NCBI RefSeq assembly: GCF_001648155.1
Contig: NZ_CP015199.1
Location: 1,157,501 to 1,221,500, forward strand
Source of the DNA: Chryseobacterium glaciei
GTDB lineage: Bacteria; Bacteroidota; Bacteroidia; Flavobacteriales; Weeksellaceae
Reading direction: 5' to 3'
Length of the DNA stretch: 64,000 nt
Shown here: piece by piece, positions 1 through 12,718 of the stretch
How positions within the stretch are numbered: the first letter of the stretch is position 1
Layout: each line of letters starts with the position of its first letter
Position numbers and translations under genes: made by a program
Notes under the pieces: model-generated
Databases searched by the model: none
What the model saw: only the letters and a program-made list of their open reading frames with translations
Told to the model about the DNA's origin: nothing

Positions 1-1777
<1,777 letters not shown>

Positions 1778-1939
1778 CCTATTTTATTAATTACTCAAGC
1801 ACTCGCAAGTGCTCGGTTTTCTCTTTGTGATATTTTTACCGTTAATGTCAATGATCTTTAAATTCTTTCTGCTCGTCTGATAAATGAATATTTGTTTTGG
1901 CTCTATCCATCTTACTTTTAAATCAAACTCACAAAACTG

Positions 1940-2013
1940 TGGAGAATAAGGGAGTCGAACCCTTGACCTCCTGCGTGCAAGGCAGGCGCTCTAGCCAGCT
2001 GAGCTAATTCCCC
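1940..2013 (-). tRNA. tRNA-Ala (TGC)
   Basis: The minus strand folds as a 74-nt cloverleaf: acceptor GGGGAAT/ATTCTCC, D-arm GCTC/GAGC, anticodon loop TTTGCAC with anticodon TGC, and a T-arm with GGTTCGACTCC. CCA is not encoded. It sits in the 16S-23S spacer after tRNA-Ile, as expected for a bacterial rrn operon. Confidence 0.95.
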
Positions 2014-2095
2014 CTCTAGGTGCTGTAGGCTATAGGCTACAAGCTCTAGGCAAAATGCCTACTGCTTAAAGCTTATTGCTTACCGCTTTAATTAG

Positions 2096-2169
2096 TAGTC
2101 TCGGGCAGGCTCGAACTGCCGACCTCTACATTATCAGTGTAGCGCTCTAACCAGCTGAGCTACGAGACT
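2096..2169 (-). tRNA. tRNA-Ile (GAT)
   Basis: The minus strand gives a 74-nt cloverleaf with acceptor AGTCTCG/CGAGACT, anticodon GAT in loop CTGATAA, and a T-loop with GTTCGAGCC. CCA is not encoded. It is the first tRNA of the 16S-23S spacer. The ~80 bp between the two tRNAs hold short imperfect repeats around GCTATAGGCTA and AGCTTATTGCT, of the low-complexity kind seen in other intergenic gaps of this window. Confidence 0.95.
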
Positions 2170-2402
2170 TCATTAATTTTAGTTGTCGGTTGTCGGTTTT
2201 TAGTTGTTAGTTTGAAAACTAACCTCTAATATCTAACCTCTAACTTCTTTTACTAAAATCTCTCCTCCCTGATACTAATTTCTAGTGGGTTTTGTATTTT
2301 TTTAATATAAATCAACCGAGTAAAAAACTAAAACGTTCTTTAAGTAAGTACAATTTGTACATTTAAGTACTTTGTATTTTGTTTAACGTCTAAAGACGCT
2401 CT

Positions 2403-3921
<1,519 letters not shown>

Positions 3922-4064
3922 TGTTTGTCTGACTCACTCAAAGTTATTAACGTTCTAGTCTTTTCCTTACTTGGTTGTTATATCTATTTTTCAATGATCT
4001 TCTTGTATCTTCCGCTTTTTACTATACCTAATTTTCTGTCGTTTTCAGTATAGATTTGCGTGTG

Positions 4065-4095
4065 CAAAAGTAATTATTTATTTCTAATTGACCAA
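4065..4095 (-). promoter_or_regulatory. rrn promoter, proximal (-33/-7)
   Basis: Minus-strand TTG (4095-4093), a 20-bp spacer and TACTTTTG (4072-4065) match the Bacteroidota consensus TTG-N17-23-TAnnTTTG. It is about 145 bp upstream of the 16S 5' end and is the nearest of three such sites. Confidence 0.6.
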
Positions 4096-4191
4096 AATAT
4101 TTTTGACTTAATTTAAAGTTTTTTAACTAACCCTAAATCTCCTCTTTCATATCCCAATCTTCTACTCCTCTGCTCCCGTTTTACCGGACTG

Positions 4192-4221
4192 CAAAGATAC
4201 AAATCTTTTTAAAACTCACAA
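4192..4221 (-). promoter_or_regulatory. rrn promoter, middle (-33/-7)
   Basis: Minus-strand TTG (4221-4219), a 19-bp spacer and TATCTTTG (4199-4192), the best match of the three to the Bacteroidota housekeeping-sigma consensus. It is correctly oriented to drive the 16S-23S operon. Confidence 0.65.
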
Positions 4222-4326
4222 CTTTTATTTACTAAAAATCTAAAGTTTATTTTTTGTTTTGTCCGTAGTCTTTATACTCTATTACCTCCTTCTGCGCTAC
4301 CAATTAACTCGCGTTTTTCAGTGCCG

Positions 4327-4358
4327 CAAAAGTAGCACCTTTTTACCCATCATTCCAA
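4327..4358 (-). promoter_or_regulatory. rrn promoter, distal (-33/-7)
   Basis: Minus-strand TTG (4358-4356), a 21-bp spacer and TACTTTTG (4334-4327). It is the third tandem match upstream of the rRNA operon, spaced about 130 bp from the middle one. Tandem rRNA promoters are common, but this one rests on consensus alone. Confidence 0.5.
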
Positions 4359-4359
4359 A

Positions 4360-5159
4360 TACATTTAACATAATGTTCATATAAAACTCGTATTGTGGAG
4401 AAGTTCTCAATCTAATTTATTGATATAGTTTCATTTATAGATTAAGCCGTAGTTATCCACAGTATTCGATTATCTTTTTGAAAGGGCTGGGAAGGGGCGT
4501 TTATCAAAGTTGAAAGCGGTGTGAAGGAGATTTTATGAAGTATTATCGTATACTATATATAAGGTATACTCTAATAAACCGAAAACCCAGAAGGTTGGGA
4601 GTCGTTGTGATTATAGTTGTTTTGGATGTGGATAAGAGATAAATAATGTGCTGTCCTTTTGCCTTGAAGCAAACGGACCAAAAATTCAAGACTGGAAGCT
4701 GCAAGCTAAAAATGAATCCTGTTCTCTAAAAATTCTAAAACTTGCGCGAATTCAAGATTGGTTATTCGATTCAGGATTGGTCTCGCGCTTCAAACAGTAG
4801 AATTTTTTTAACGTTCTCAGAATTCATTTTCTTAACGCTGCAACTTCCTAGGTCGCTTTGCAGTCATGGAAAGGACTAGCGATCGATTGATATTGTATCT
4901 AGGTAATTTCTATTACGAGAAACAGAAATAAGAACGCCCTCATCCCCAAGCGGCATCCTTTTTGGAGGCGGCCGAAGCGAAGCGCAGGCCGTAACCAAAA
5001 AGATAGAGCGCAAAGACGGAGAAAGCTCCTGAAAAGTTTTGAGTTGGAGAGTTAAGGGGTTAGAGAGGATGGAGAGTTGGAGGGTTTATATTTGAGATTG
5101 CTTCGGCGCTTCGCTTCTCGCAATGATACCCTAAACACTCTCACTCTCAAACCCTCAAA
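4360..5159. other. intergenic region without a recognisable gene
   Basis: No convincing ORF or RNA gene is visible in these ~800 bp. There are short GC-richer patches (GAAGCGAAGCG near 4975 and GCGCTTCGCTTCTCGC near 5105) and, at 5040-5160, GAGTTGGAG-type repeats facing CTCTCAAACCCTC-type repeats, which form an imperfect inverted repeat just downstream of the pectate lyase stop. It is probably an accumulation of low-complexity intergenic sequence. Confidence 0.5.
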
Positions 5160-6182
5160 CTAAAGCATCACACCATTCTTCTGCGCCCATTTCGGAAACT
5201 CTTTATTAATCAATTTATCCGGAGTATCACCAAACCAACTGTACCCGTTTCTTCTTTCTTCAGAAACATCATTATAGTTGTATTTTACGCTTCCGTCACG
5301 GTCTCCGAAAAGAGGTTTGTTAGTATTAATATCATAAAATCTTGCCCAAATGACAGAGTTTTTATCTTCGGCTAAAGTTCTGACTGCTTTTCCATTTTGT
5401 TTGGTAATGTTGTAGCTGTAGCCTTCAATTTTATTGTCTTTAAACCATTTTATCGCTGATTTAATAGATTTTTGAATCTCAGGCGTTGCCGTTTGCATCA
5501 TTAAAAATTTTACAATATTTACCGATTCTCCCGTTGCCAAAGAAATAGGCTCAAAAGCTCGGGCTTTATCGGGTTGCATCGTGATTTCATTATATTGATC
5601 TCCCCAAATTGACGGAGTATCTTTCTGTACAACCTGAGTTTTTAAGATACAGTCAATTCCTTTTTGAACGGCAGTTTTAGATTTTTCCTTTAATTTAGAA
5701 TCAACAACATCAAAATCATTTTTTCCTTCTGCAACATTATACAAAACCGTCAAAGCATTGATCATCGCGTTGTCATTGTACGTAATCTGCTTTCTGTACA
5801 TTCCTGAATTCGGGTAATATTGAGGAAAACCTCCATTTTTATACTGCATCGAAAGAAGATAATTAATTCCTTTTTCTGCAGACTTTAAATATTCTGGATT
5901 GTTTGTTGTTTTATAAGACTTAATTAACGCATTAATTTCTCGGGAAGTCGCGTTGTTATCAATCGTCGCATGATCGTCTCCTGTAGCTTTTATTTTACTT
6001 AAAAGTTTTTTATCAATGGGTAAATTATAATCCACCACAGATTTGTCATCAAGCTGTTTTCCCCAACCGCCGTTTGGAAGCTGATACACCAACATTTTTT
6101 CAGCCAACGTATCTTTTATTTGGGCTGAAAATGTAGCAGTAATAAAAGAAGCTGCTATTACCGAAATTTTAAATTTTATCAT
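5160..6182 (-). CDS. pectate lyase, family PL10
   Basis: 340 aa with a signal peptide ending near TFSAQI, so exported. The protein matches the PL10 pectate lyase fold: GGWGKQLDD near residue 38, DNNATSREINAL near 96, a repeated NGGFPQYYP block near 117, NDNAMINAL near 138, and RAFEPISLATGES near 208. PL10 enzymes cleave polygalacturonate by beta-elimination. It is only 9 bp downstream of the DUF4861 gene, so the two are almost certainly co-transcribed as a small pectin-utilisation unit. No SusC/SusD pair or other pectinases are in the window, so the rest of the pathway must be elsewhere. The family call is strong; activity and exact substrate are inferred. Confidence 0.9.
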   Translation of the reverse strand: MIKFKISVIAASFITATFSAQIKDTLAEKMLVYQLPNGGWGKQLDDKSVVDYNLPIDKKLLSKIKATGDDHATIDNNATSREINALIKSYKTTNNPEYLKSAEKGINYLLSMQYKNGGFPQYYPNSGMYRKQITYNDNAMINALTVLYNVAEGKNDFDVVDSKLKEKSKTAVQKGIDCILKTQVVQKDTPSIWGDQYNEITMQPDKARAFEPISLATGESVNIVKFLMMQTATPEIQKSIKSAIKWFKDNKIEGYSYNITKQNGKAVRTLAEDKNSVIWARFYDINTNKPLFGDRDGSVKYNYNDVSEERRNGYSWFGDTPDKLINKEFPKWAQKNGVML

Positions 6183-6191
6183 TGTATTTTA

Positions 6192-7394
6192 TTATTTAAT
6201 CTTTATTAGTAATGGATTGGCGATAATCTGAGATTGTTTTTGCAATAAAACTTCCCAATCTTTTTGTGTTTGAATTTGTCCGCTTTTTTGCCATGCAAAG
6301 CCTGCATAATACACCAATTTATTTTTAGGTTTTGTGACAACCAATAAATTACTCTGATCTGGAGTTTTAGATTTAAAAGCAACGGATTTTTCAACAATTT
6401 TGGGATCTACAACAATACCTTCTCCTACAAATGCATCATCAATTTTCTCCCAATGAAGGTAATATCCGCTTTTATCGTTCAGTTTTGCTTCACCTTCATT
6501 TTTATGCAAAGTAATTCCGATCGTGTAATTTAGAACTTGTTTTTCTGATTCAAAATTAGATTCGAACTTTGAAAAATTAGAACCTAAATCTAAAGAAATA
6601 CGTTTTGTTTCTTTCACCCCAAATTCACTCCACGGGTTGTAAGTTAATTCAAAAACAGTTCTCAAAGGTCCTTCTGCAATGGTTTTTGAAGTCACAAAAT
6701 TTTGAGAAACCTGAAGACTGTCATTTTTCCACACTCCAATTCCTCCCGTTCCGCGGCTGTTTCCTACTTGATAAGGATCGTAGCCCTCACCTCTTGTATC
6801 TTTGTGGTAATACATTGGATCAGTCAAATATCCTTTGTACCATTTATTGATGATGGGTTGATCCGTTCTTTTCAGCCAAATATCAACTCCGCTGGAAAGT
6901 GTGCTTCCTTTAATTCCCTGTAAAGCTTCCTGCTGACCTTTTGAACCATACATTCTGAAAGCAATTTTATCATTTTCCCAGGTATAATCGTCTGCACGCT
7001 CCGGAACCAGTCTTGAATAGGTTGTCAATTTACTTTCCGGAACCTGAACTTTAGAATCTGCTACAATTGTGTAAGAATTCGTTTTTTTCGCTTCAATATT
7101 AGCTTGAAATAATAATTCATCATTTTCCCCATCTCCGTCATAATCGATCCATTGGATGGGAAAGTATTTATTGTTGCTGTCTTTTATTCTAAAATCAGTT
7201 TCTTTATTTTTAGTTAAAAAAGATTTAAGATCCGAAACAGGAATCGCAACCACTTCATTTCTAGAAAATTCCAATACATTTTTAATCTGAATCGAGTTTT
7301 GAGCATGCAAAGAATTCACAACAATGCAATCGATTGCGCATATCAAACAAAAAAAAGAAATTTTATTAATAAACATATTGAGTTGTTTCACCAA
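6192..7394 (-). CDS. DUF4861 family secreted protein, pectin-cluster associated
   Basis: 400 aa as drawn. The Met at 7376 gives a cleaner signal peptide (MFINKISFF... cleaved near LHAQ) and may be the true start. The body matches DUF4861, a Bacteroidota family usually encoded beside pectate lyases and rhamnogalacturonan enzymes. Visible blocks are IQWIDYDGDGENDELLFQA near residue 88, the Trp/Tyr-rich YDPYQVGNSRGTGGIGVW near 205, and FELTYNPW near 248. The DxDGDxE motif could bind calcium. It is the first gene of a two-gene operon with the PL10 lyase. It probably acts on pectic oligosaccharides in the periplasm or outside the cell, but the biochemical role of the family is not settled. Confidence 0.82.
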   Translation of the reverse strand: MVKQLNMFINKISFFCLICAIDCIVVNSLHAQNSIQIKNVLEFSRNEVVAIPVSDLKSFLTKNKETDFRIKDSNNKYFPIQWIDYDGDGENDELLFQANIEAKKTNSYTIVADSKVQVPESKLTTYSRLVPERADDYTWENDKIAFRMYGSKGQQEALQGIKGSTLSSGVDIWLKRTDQPIINKWYKGYLTDPMYYHKDTRGEGYDPYQVGNSRGTGGIGVWKNDSLQVSQNFVTSKTIAEGPLRTVFELTYNPWSEFGVKETKRISLDLGSNFSKFESNFESEKQVLNYTIGITLHKNEGEAKLNDKSGYYLHWEKIDDAFVGEGIVVDPKIVEKSVAFKSKTPDQSNLLVVTKPKNKLVYYAGFAWQKSGQIQTQKDWEVLLQKQSQIIANPLLIKIK

Positions 7395-7666
7395 AATTAA
7401 AAAATATTTTCAGTTCTGCACAAAAAAACTCATCAATGAATTGAATTTTTGAAATTTAATTTAAAATAAATAATTAGACATAAAGTTTTTATAAAAGTTT
7501 TTCTCTCAACGCTTATTCTCATCAATTTTAAGTTTTTTACATTTATAATGACATCAATTCAAGAAAACATATCTATAAGTGATATTTTTTACAACAAAAG
7601 AGATATTTCGTACAATCTTTTGAGTTGAATAACGGATATGTTTGCAATGATTTAAAAATATAAATT

Positions 7667-8527
7667 ATGAGTACACTAAAAAAATTATGTTATTTGTTCA
7701 CGGCTTTCACCCTGACTGCCACTACAGTATCTTGTTCAAATGATGATGATCAGGTTATTGTTGAAGAACAGCTGACTCCCTCGCAAGTTTTATCTTCTAC
7801 TCCATGGGAAACTACAGGTGCTAAAGATAATAACGGACAATCTGTTGCATTAACGGATCCCGCAGTAGCCGGTTTTGTTGGTTTTTCTTACTTTAATGGA
7901 GATGGAAAATTTGCAATTTATGGACTTAATAATGTATTACGCTCCATGGGCACCTGGTCTGTAGATTCACAAGGAAAAACAAGAACGATTACAGCGCTTC
8001 GTCCTGACGGAACAACCATCTTTACCCGTAATGTAGATATTCTTGAGCTAAACAAAAATGTTTTCACGTATAGAATTCACACAAATGCAACTGATCCTTC
8101 TGTGTATTATGACATTATCCACACAAAGACAGGTCATGGAGAACCAAGTAATGGTCAGAGAATTTTAGCTTCTACAGCCTGGGAAACTACGGGAGCAAAA
8201 GATAAAGACGGAAACGCTATGAGCTTAACAGATGCCAATGTTGCTGGATATGTAGGATATGCTTACTTCAGAGCGGGTGGAACTTATGCTATTTATGGAT
8301 TGAATGATGTTCTGAGAAATCAGGGAGACTGGTCTATTTCTGCAGACGGAAAAACAAGAACTATTGTGGCAAAAGATCCAACCAGCGGAGCTGTAATTTT
8401 TACGCGTGATGTAGAAATTCTTGAATTAAACAACGACAAATTTACCTACAGAATTACTCCGAATACGAGTGATCCAACTGTATTTTATGATATTATCCAT
8501 ACGAAAGTAAATCATTTGGAACCTTAA
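7667..8527 (+). CDS. tandem DUF4822 lipoprotein
   Basis: 286 aa. The N-terminus ends in TVSCSNDDD, a lipobox with Cys followed by an acidic stretch, typical of a Bacteroidota surface lipoprotein. The mature part is two ~115-residue copies of the same domain, each starting WETTGAKD and running through VAGFVGFSYF or VAGYVGYAYF, AIYGLN, GKTRTI and YDIIHTK. This matches DUF4822. The function is unknown. It stands alone, with a strong terminator 36 bp after the stop and TATGTTTG at 7637-7644 as a possible -7 element. The two copies are similar enough to suggest internal duplication. Confidence 0.8.
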   Translation: MSTLKKLCYLFTAFTLTATTVSCSNDDDQVIVEEQLTPSQVLSSTPWETTGAKDNNGQSVALTDPAVAGFVGFSYFNGDGKFAIYGLNNVLRSMGTWSVDSQGKTRTITALRPDGTTIFTRNVDILELNKNVFTYRIHTNATDPSVYYDIIHTKTGHGEPSNGQRILASTAWETTGAKDKDGNAMSLTDANVAGYVGYAYFRAGGTYAIYGLNDVLRNQGDWSISADGKTRTIVAKDPTSGAVIFTRDVEILELNNDKFTYRITPNTSDPTVFYDIIHTKVNHLEP

Positions 8528-8562
8528 TGAATGGTTGAGTTAGTTTTTTAATAATGAAGGGG

Positions 8563-8590
8563 AAACCTGCTCTTTGGAGCAGGTTTTTTT
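8563..8590 (+). terminator. intrinsic terminator of the DUF4822 gene
   Basis: AAACCTGCTC, loop TTTG, GAGCAGGTTT: a perfect 10-bp stem followed by T residues, placed just after the DUF4822 stop. Confidence 0.9.
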
Positions 8591-9000
8591 ATGGAAGAAT
8601 GAGATTTAAACAAAAAAAAGCTCCTACAAAACGTAAAAGCTTAAACACAACACTAAAGTATATGGGGAAATTCATACCTTATATTTTTTGTGATTAAAAT
8701 ACATTCCCCCTCTTTTTAATAATTTTTTTTTCATCTAAAAAGTAGTACTAACTGTTTTGGGAACAATTTGAGGGGGAAAATATTTATTTAATCATCATCT
8801 ATGTCAATTTTATTTCAACAAAGCTTTTTTAATTCTATCAATCAATCATTTATGTTTTGTTGAATTTTCTACTGCAAATGTACAGCGGAAATATCAAAAT
8901 AATATTACTACACATCTACTTCATGATTTTAATCAATTACTAATCAACATATTAAAAACAACTTGGTAGTATAAATGTAGTGTGTAATTTGTAAGTCACA
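8591..9000. other. AT-rich intergenic region, no gene seen
   Basis: About 400 bp between two convergent genes. No ORF with a credible start, RNA fold or repeat was recognised. Confidence 0.5.
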
Positions 9001-9030
9001 TATAAAAAAACACCTACTTTTTGCAGGTAT
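9001..9030 (-). terminator. probable terminator of the DUF6150 gene
   Basis: Stem CACCTAC / GCAGGT with loop TTTTT and one mismatch, flanked on the left by an A-run that reads as U-run on the minus strand. It lies ~35 bp after the stop of the gene at 9065. Confidence 0.55.
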
Positions 9031-9064
9031 TTTACTTTTTATTATTGCTTTTCAGGTAGATAAA

Positions 9065-9397
9065 TCAATAAAGTAATTGCTTTTTACTGTTATTTCGCCA
9101 TCCCGCCTGACTATCATATTTTACAAAAAAGATTTTCAGATCAGCTTGGCTTTCATAATCAACAAAGAATATTTTCTTTTTGGCTTGACTTCCGTATTCT
9201 GTAAAAAACCATTTTCCATCGTTGCTTCCGGCTTGGCTGTCATACTGTACTTTATATACTTTAAGATCGGCCTGACTTTCATATTCAACCGCAAAAACTT
9301 TTATATCAGCCTGACTAGAATATTCGGTTGAAAAAACTTTCTGAGCTTTTAATTGAATCCCAAAAACGATAAGAAAAAAAATAAATAGGTGTTTCAT
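9065..9397 (-). CDS. DUF6150 family repeat protein, secreted
   Basis: 110 aa with a signal peptide cleaved near LKAQ. The mature protein is six short copies of an ~15-residue unit, Y-[ED]-S-Q-A followed by K-[VI]-[FY]-x-V, for example EYESQADLKVYKV. This matches DUF6150, small Bacteroidota proteins of unknown function with regular beta-strand repeats. It is monocistronic between its own terminator and the terminator of the large VIT gene. The repeats suggest a small beta-solenoid or surface binding module, which is inference. Confidence 0.75.
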   Translation of the reverse strand: MKHLFIFFLIVFGIQLKAQKVFSTEYSSQADIKVFAVEYESQADLKVYKVQYDSQAGSNDGKWFFTEYGSQAKKKIFFVDYESQADLKIFFVKYDSQAGWRNNSKKQLLY

Positions 9398-9452
9398 CTT
9401 GTATTTTTTTTAATCAACTTAAAAATAATCATTTTTAAATCTAATTCAATAA

Positions 9453-9489
9453 TAAAAAAGCAAGAGCCGGTAAAAAAACCAGCCCTTGC
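9453..9489 (-). terminator. terminator of the VIT/VWA gene
   Basis: GCAAGAGCCGGT pairs with ACCAGCCCTTGC apart from two mismatches. An A-run on the left (U-run on the minus strand) follows the gene ending at 9527. Confidence 0.65.
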
Positions 9490-9526
9490 CACACTAACAT
9501 TCATATTAACATATTACATCCTTTAT

Positions 9527-12505
9527 CTAAAATTCAAATTCTCCGATTAAAACGCCATCACGATTTCCTGTATCTGCTTCGCTCTTATTTTGGAAAACTA
9601 CAATTTTTCTCTCCTGTTTTCCGGAAGCATAATTAATGAAAACTTCGGCCATAATTGCTGTTGCTCCCGCAACACTTACTTGATTTTCATTAAAAAAATT
9701 AGTTTCAATTTTATATTTCCCTTTGATGGCTTTTTTTAGTAAAAACTGTTCTGGTCCAAAACCTCCCGTAAAATCATCGCTTAATCTTCCTCCAATTTCC
9801 GTTGATTTGTGAGAATACATGCAACGCTCGTTGTTGGGATCTGTTACCCAAAGATCGATGTCTATATTGTCTTTGTTCCAGTTGATCACCACTCGGATGT
9901 TCACAGGTAAATCTGCAATGATTTTTGGATTGATATTTTTAAGATCTAGCTCATTTCTATGATTGCTGATCAATTCATTGATCTCCATGATAATGGTTTC
10001 TTCGATTCCGTTATCACGATTGGCCATTTCACGAGTGTAAGACTGATTTAAAATTTTATATAAATTATCTAAAGCTCCCTGATAATCTTTGTTATCTTCC
10101 AAAGCCAATGCGTAATCTCTGTAACTTTGAGGGTCGAAAGGTCGCCATTCCAACACTTTTTTACTAATCCAAAGCTCCTTATCGTAAACCTCAGCTTGCT
10201 TTAATTTATAGGCCAATAATTTATACAATTCCTCATTTTCGATATCCAGATCAGCAATAGAACTTAATACTTTTAATCCTGTTTTTTTATCATCAATTTT
10301 GAAAAACAACTGAGCTACATCAAAATAATATTGTGGAGTTTCAGCGTAGTCTTTTCTGTTATTAAGATAAATTTGATAGATTTCTTCTGATTTTTTAGCC
10401 GACTCAAAAAACTTCATGTACGCAGCATCAGATTTTACATCTATCGTTGTAATTTTTCCTTTTTGAATGATTGTTTCAGCGATCTCTTTACTCTTCGAAT
10501 CTCCTTGCACAGAACTAGCTCCTCTTATAGATATTCCCTGAGCTCTACCCTCAAGAGCCTGCACTACATTGGCTTGTACTGAAGGCGTTGCCACCGGAGA
10601 TGAAACAACAATACTAGATGCACTCGCGACAGATTTTTTTTCAGTTCTGGCAGAATAACCTACCACTACAACTTCTTGTATATCCATAACTCTCGCAGTA
10701 TCTTTTGATCTTTTGGGTGTCGGATAATATTTTGGCTTCTTTTCAAAATCTGTATCCCACCATTTTTTCAGATTTTCGGTCATTATTTCGGCTTTTGCCA
10801 TTAAATCATTGACACGAACATCTTTTTGAGCCTGATTATTTTTTACAATCTGATTGTATTCTTCTCGCAGTTCAGATGGCGGATTTATTTCATATCGAAC
10901 ATAATCCTGTACATTTTCCAATACCATCAAGCTCATGTTGTTACTCACCAAACCAAATTGTCGACTTATATTCTTAATCTCATTTTTGTTTTGTTTCTCA
11001 AAAATTTCCAATTCATTTAGTTTTTTCTGAGCCCAGAATTGTGAAATCTCCCAATCTTTTACGGATTGTTTATTCACATCTAAAGAAATCGCTTTTGCCT
11101 CTGTTACTTCATTTCCGTAGCCAAATAAAACTTTTATGGTTGTTTGATTTCCTTTCAGAATACCTGTCAACACAAAATCCTGAGAAATTGTTTGTGACAA
11201 CGAAGGATAGACTTCTGTCAACGAAGAATTATTTTCAATTCCTATGAATTTCAAAGACTGATACAACAGTTTACGGACTTCTTTTTTAGGATCATTTTCA
11301 CTTAAGTTTAAAAATTCACCTCCTGTTTTATTACTGATAAATTTCAATTGATTGAAATTCGCATTATTGGATGAAGAAATTGTGTAAACCGGATTTTTTA
11401 AAGTCAATTTCAGATCTCCAAAAGAAGACAGACCATCTGTAAAAAATAAAACCTCATCTTCTTTTACTGATTTTAATTGTCCGAAATCAGTTCCTCCATC
11501 GTACGTAACTTGAGATAAATATGATTTTAATTCGTTCCAGTTTCCTTCGTTTATTTTAAAACTTTTCCCTTCATCAAACGTATTATTAAGGAAATAAATT
11601 TTCACAGAAAGGTTTTTATTAACCTTAAAATATTCTTCCAATAAAGACCATTCTTTGGCATGATCTCTTTTTAATCCGCTTAAAGAATTATCCCAAATGA
11701 TTGCTAGTTTATTAGGTAATTTCTTTGCTTTTTCTTTTGGATCCACTCCTAAATTAGCAAGAAAATACGAGGAGTTATCTGAAGCTTTTTGTATCAATAC
11801 ATTTTGATTTCCATCAGTTTGAGGAAAATTAATTTTTAAATTTTGAGTTGGTTTATAATTCAGTTTATGGGTTTCGGCAACCCAAACATTTCCATTTTTA
11901 ACAAAATTGAAGCTTCCATCGGGCTTTTCTTCCAACTGAGGAGAAACGGCATTCTGAAAAACGCTTGTCTTTATACTAAATTCAGGAATTTGAGTAGAAT
12001 AATTAAGCGGTAAAAAATATTGGTAATTGCTACCCTGCTTTTTCAGTTCATAATTATATGAAATCTGAACCGTTCTTTCTCCGCCATTTGCATTAATAGG
12101 ATAAATTCTTGTACGGAAATTATTTCCTTCCACTTTTTCTAAAATTCCCGGATCAACATTTCTTTTTTGAATGGTTTCAAAAACTTCCTTTGCTTTTTCT
12201 TTTTCTACGGGAACGGCATTTCGCAGCTTTCCATTAATATCCAAAGCATATCCGCTTACATTTACTCCTTCCGGAAGTGGAAAAGTCAATCGACCTTCCA
12301 TCAATCGATTAGAATTATTTCTAAAAACCATTGTTATCACGTTCGTAGAAATCCCTCCCGTAATTTTGGTTTCAATATTCAGTTTCTGAAGAATAACCTT
12401 ATTATTCTCAAATCCTCCTTTTTTATCAGGTGTTTCAATTATTGGTATTTGCGCCCAATATAAAATCGGGAAAAACAGCAAAAGTGTCAGGCATATATTC
12501 TTCAT
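9527..12505 (-). CDS. VIT/VWA domain protein with SusC-plug-like insert and DUF2135
   Basis: 992 aa, exported (signal peptide ends near LYWAQ). In order: a VIT domain (~25-150, with GRLTFPLPEGVNVSGYALD and the RIYPI block); a VWA-like region (~265-400) with a DxSxS-type MIDAS remnant, WDNSLSG; a linker at ~607-680 reading EVVVVGYSARTEKKSVASA and VQALEGRAQGISIRG, which looks like the TonB-box/plug signature of SusC-type receptors; a helical TPR-like part (~735-880); and a C-terminal DUF2135 domain (~885-980, IDLWVTDPNNERCMYSHK). VIT-VWA proteins are cell-surface or envelope proteins of unclear role. The SusC-like stretch has no barrel behind it, so the protein is not a transporter. It is monocistronic. 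The domain calls are good; the function is unknown. Confidence 0.8.
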   Translation of the reverse strand: MKNICLTLLLFFPILYWAQIPIIETPDKKGGFENNKVILQKLNIETKITGGISTNVITMVFRNNSNRLMEGRLTFPLPEGVNVSGYALDINGKLRNAVPVEKEKAKEVFETIQKRNVDPGILEKVEGNNFRTRIYPINANGGERTVQISYNYELKKQGSNYQYFLPLNYSTQIPEFSIKTSVFQNAVSPQLEEKPDGSFNFVKNGNVWVAETHKLNYKPTQNLKINFPQTDGNQNVLIQKASDNSSYFLANLGVDPKEKAKKLPNKLAIIWDNSLSGLKRDHAKEWSLLEEYFKVNKNLSVKIYFLNNTFDEGKSFKINEGNWNELKSYLSQVTYDGGTDFGQLKSVKEDEVLFFTDGLSSFGDLKLTLKNPVYTISSSNNANFNQLKFISNKTGGEFLNLSENDPKKEVRKLLYQSLKFIGIENNSSLTEVYPSLSQTISQDFVLTGILKGNQTTIKVLFGYGNEVTEAKAISLDVNKQSVKDWEISQFWAQKKLNELEIFEKQNKNEIKNISRQFGLVSNNMSLMVLENVQDYVRYEINPPSELREEYNQIVKNNQAQKDVRVNDLMAKAEIMTENLKKWWDTDFEKKPKYYPTPKRSKDTARVMDIQEVVVVGYSARTEKKSVASASSIVVSSPVATPSVQANVVQALEGRAQGISIRGASSVQGDSKSKEIAETIIQKGKITTIDVKSDAAYMKFFESAKKSEEIYQIYLNNRKDYAETPQYYFDVAQLFFKIDDKKTGLKVLSSIADLDIENEELYKLLAYKLKQAEVYDKELWISKKVLEWRPFDPQSYRDYALALEDNKDYQGALDNLYKILNQSYTREMANRDNGIEETIIMEINELISNHRNELDLKNINPKIIADLPVNIRVVINWNKDNIDIDLWVTDPNNERCMYSHKSTEIGGRLSDDFTGGFGPEQFLLKKAIKGKYKIETNFFNENQVSVAGATAIMAEVFINYASGKQERKIVVFQNKSEADTGNRDGVLIGEFEF

Positions 12506-12612
12506 CTTATCATAATGTTTAAGGTTAACAAATGTCTCTATTTATAAAGATGCTGAATGAATCAAAAAGGTTGGAAATAATTTTATTAAAATTTAAAAAC
12601 CATTAATAATCA

Positions 12613-12655
12613 ATACTATAAAAATAAAAAAACACCTACATTTTTGTAAGTGTTT
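12613..12655 (-). terminator. probable terminator downstream of map
   Basis: AAACACCTACA / TGTAAGTGTTT hairpin (one mismatch) with an A-run on the left, 64 bp after the map stop and reading on the minus strand. Confidence 0.55.
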
Positions 12656-12718
12656 GTATTTATTTTGAAACTTCTTTATTAAAAAATAATTATTAACGTT
12701 TATGTAAAATATCGTTGA

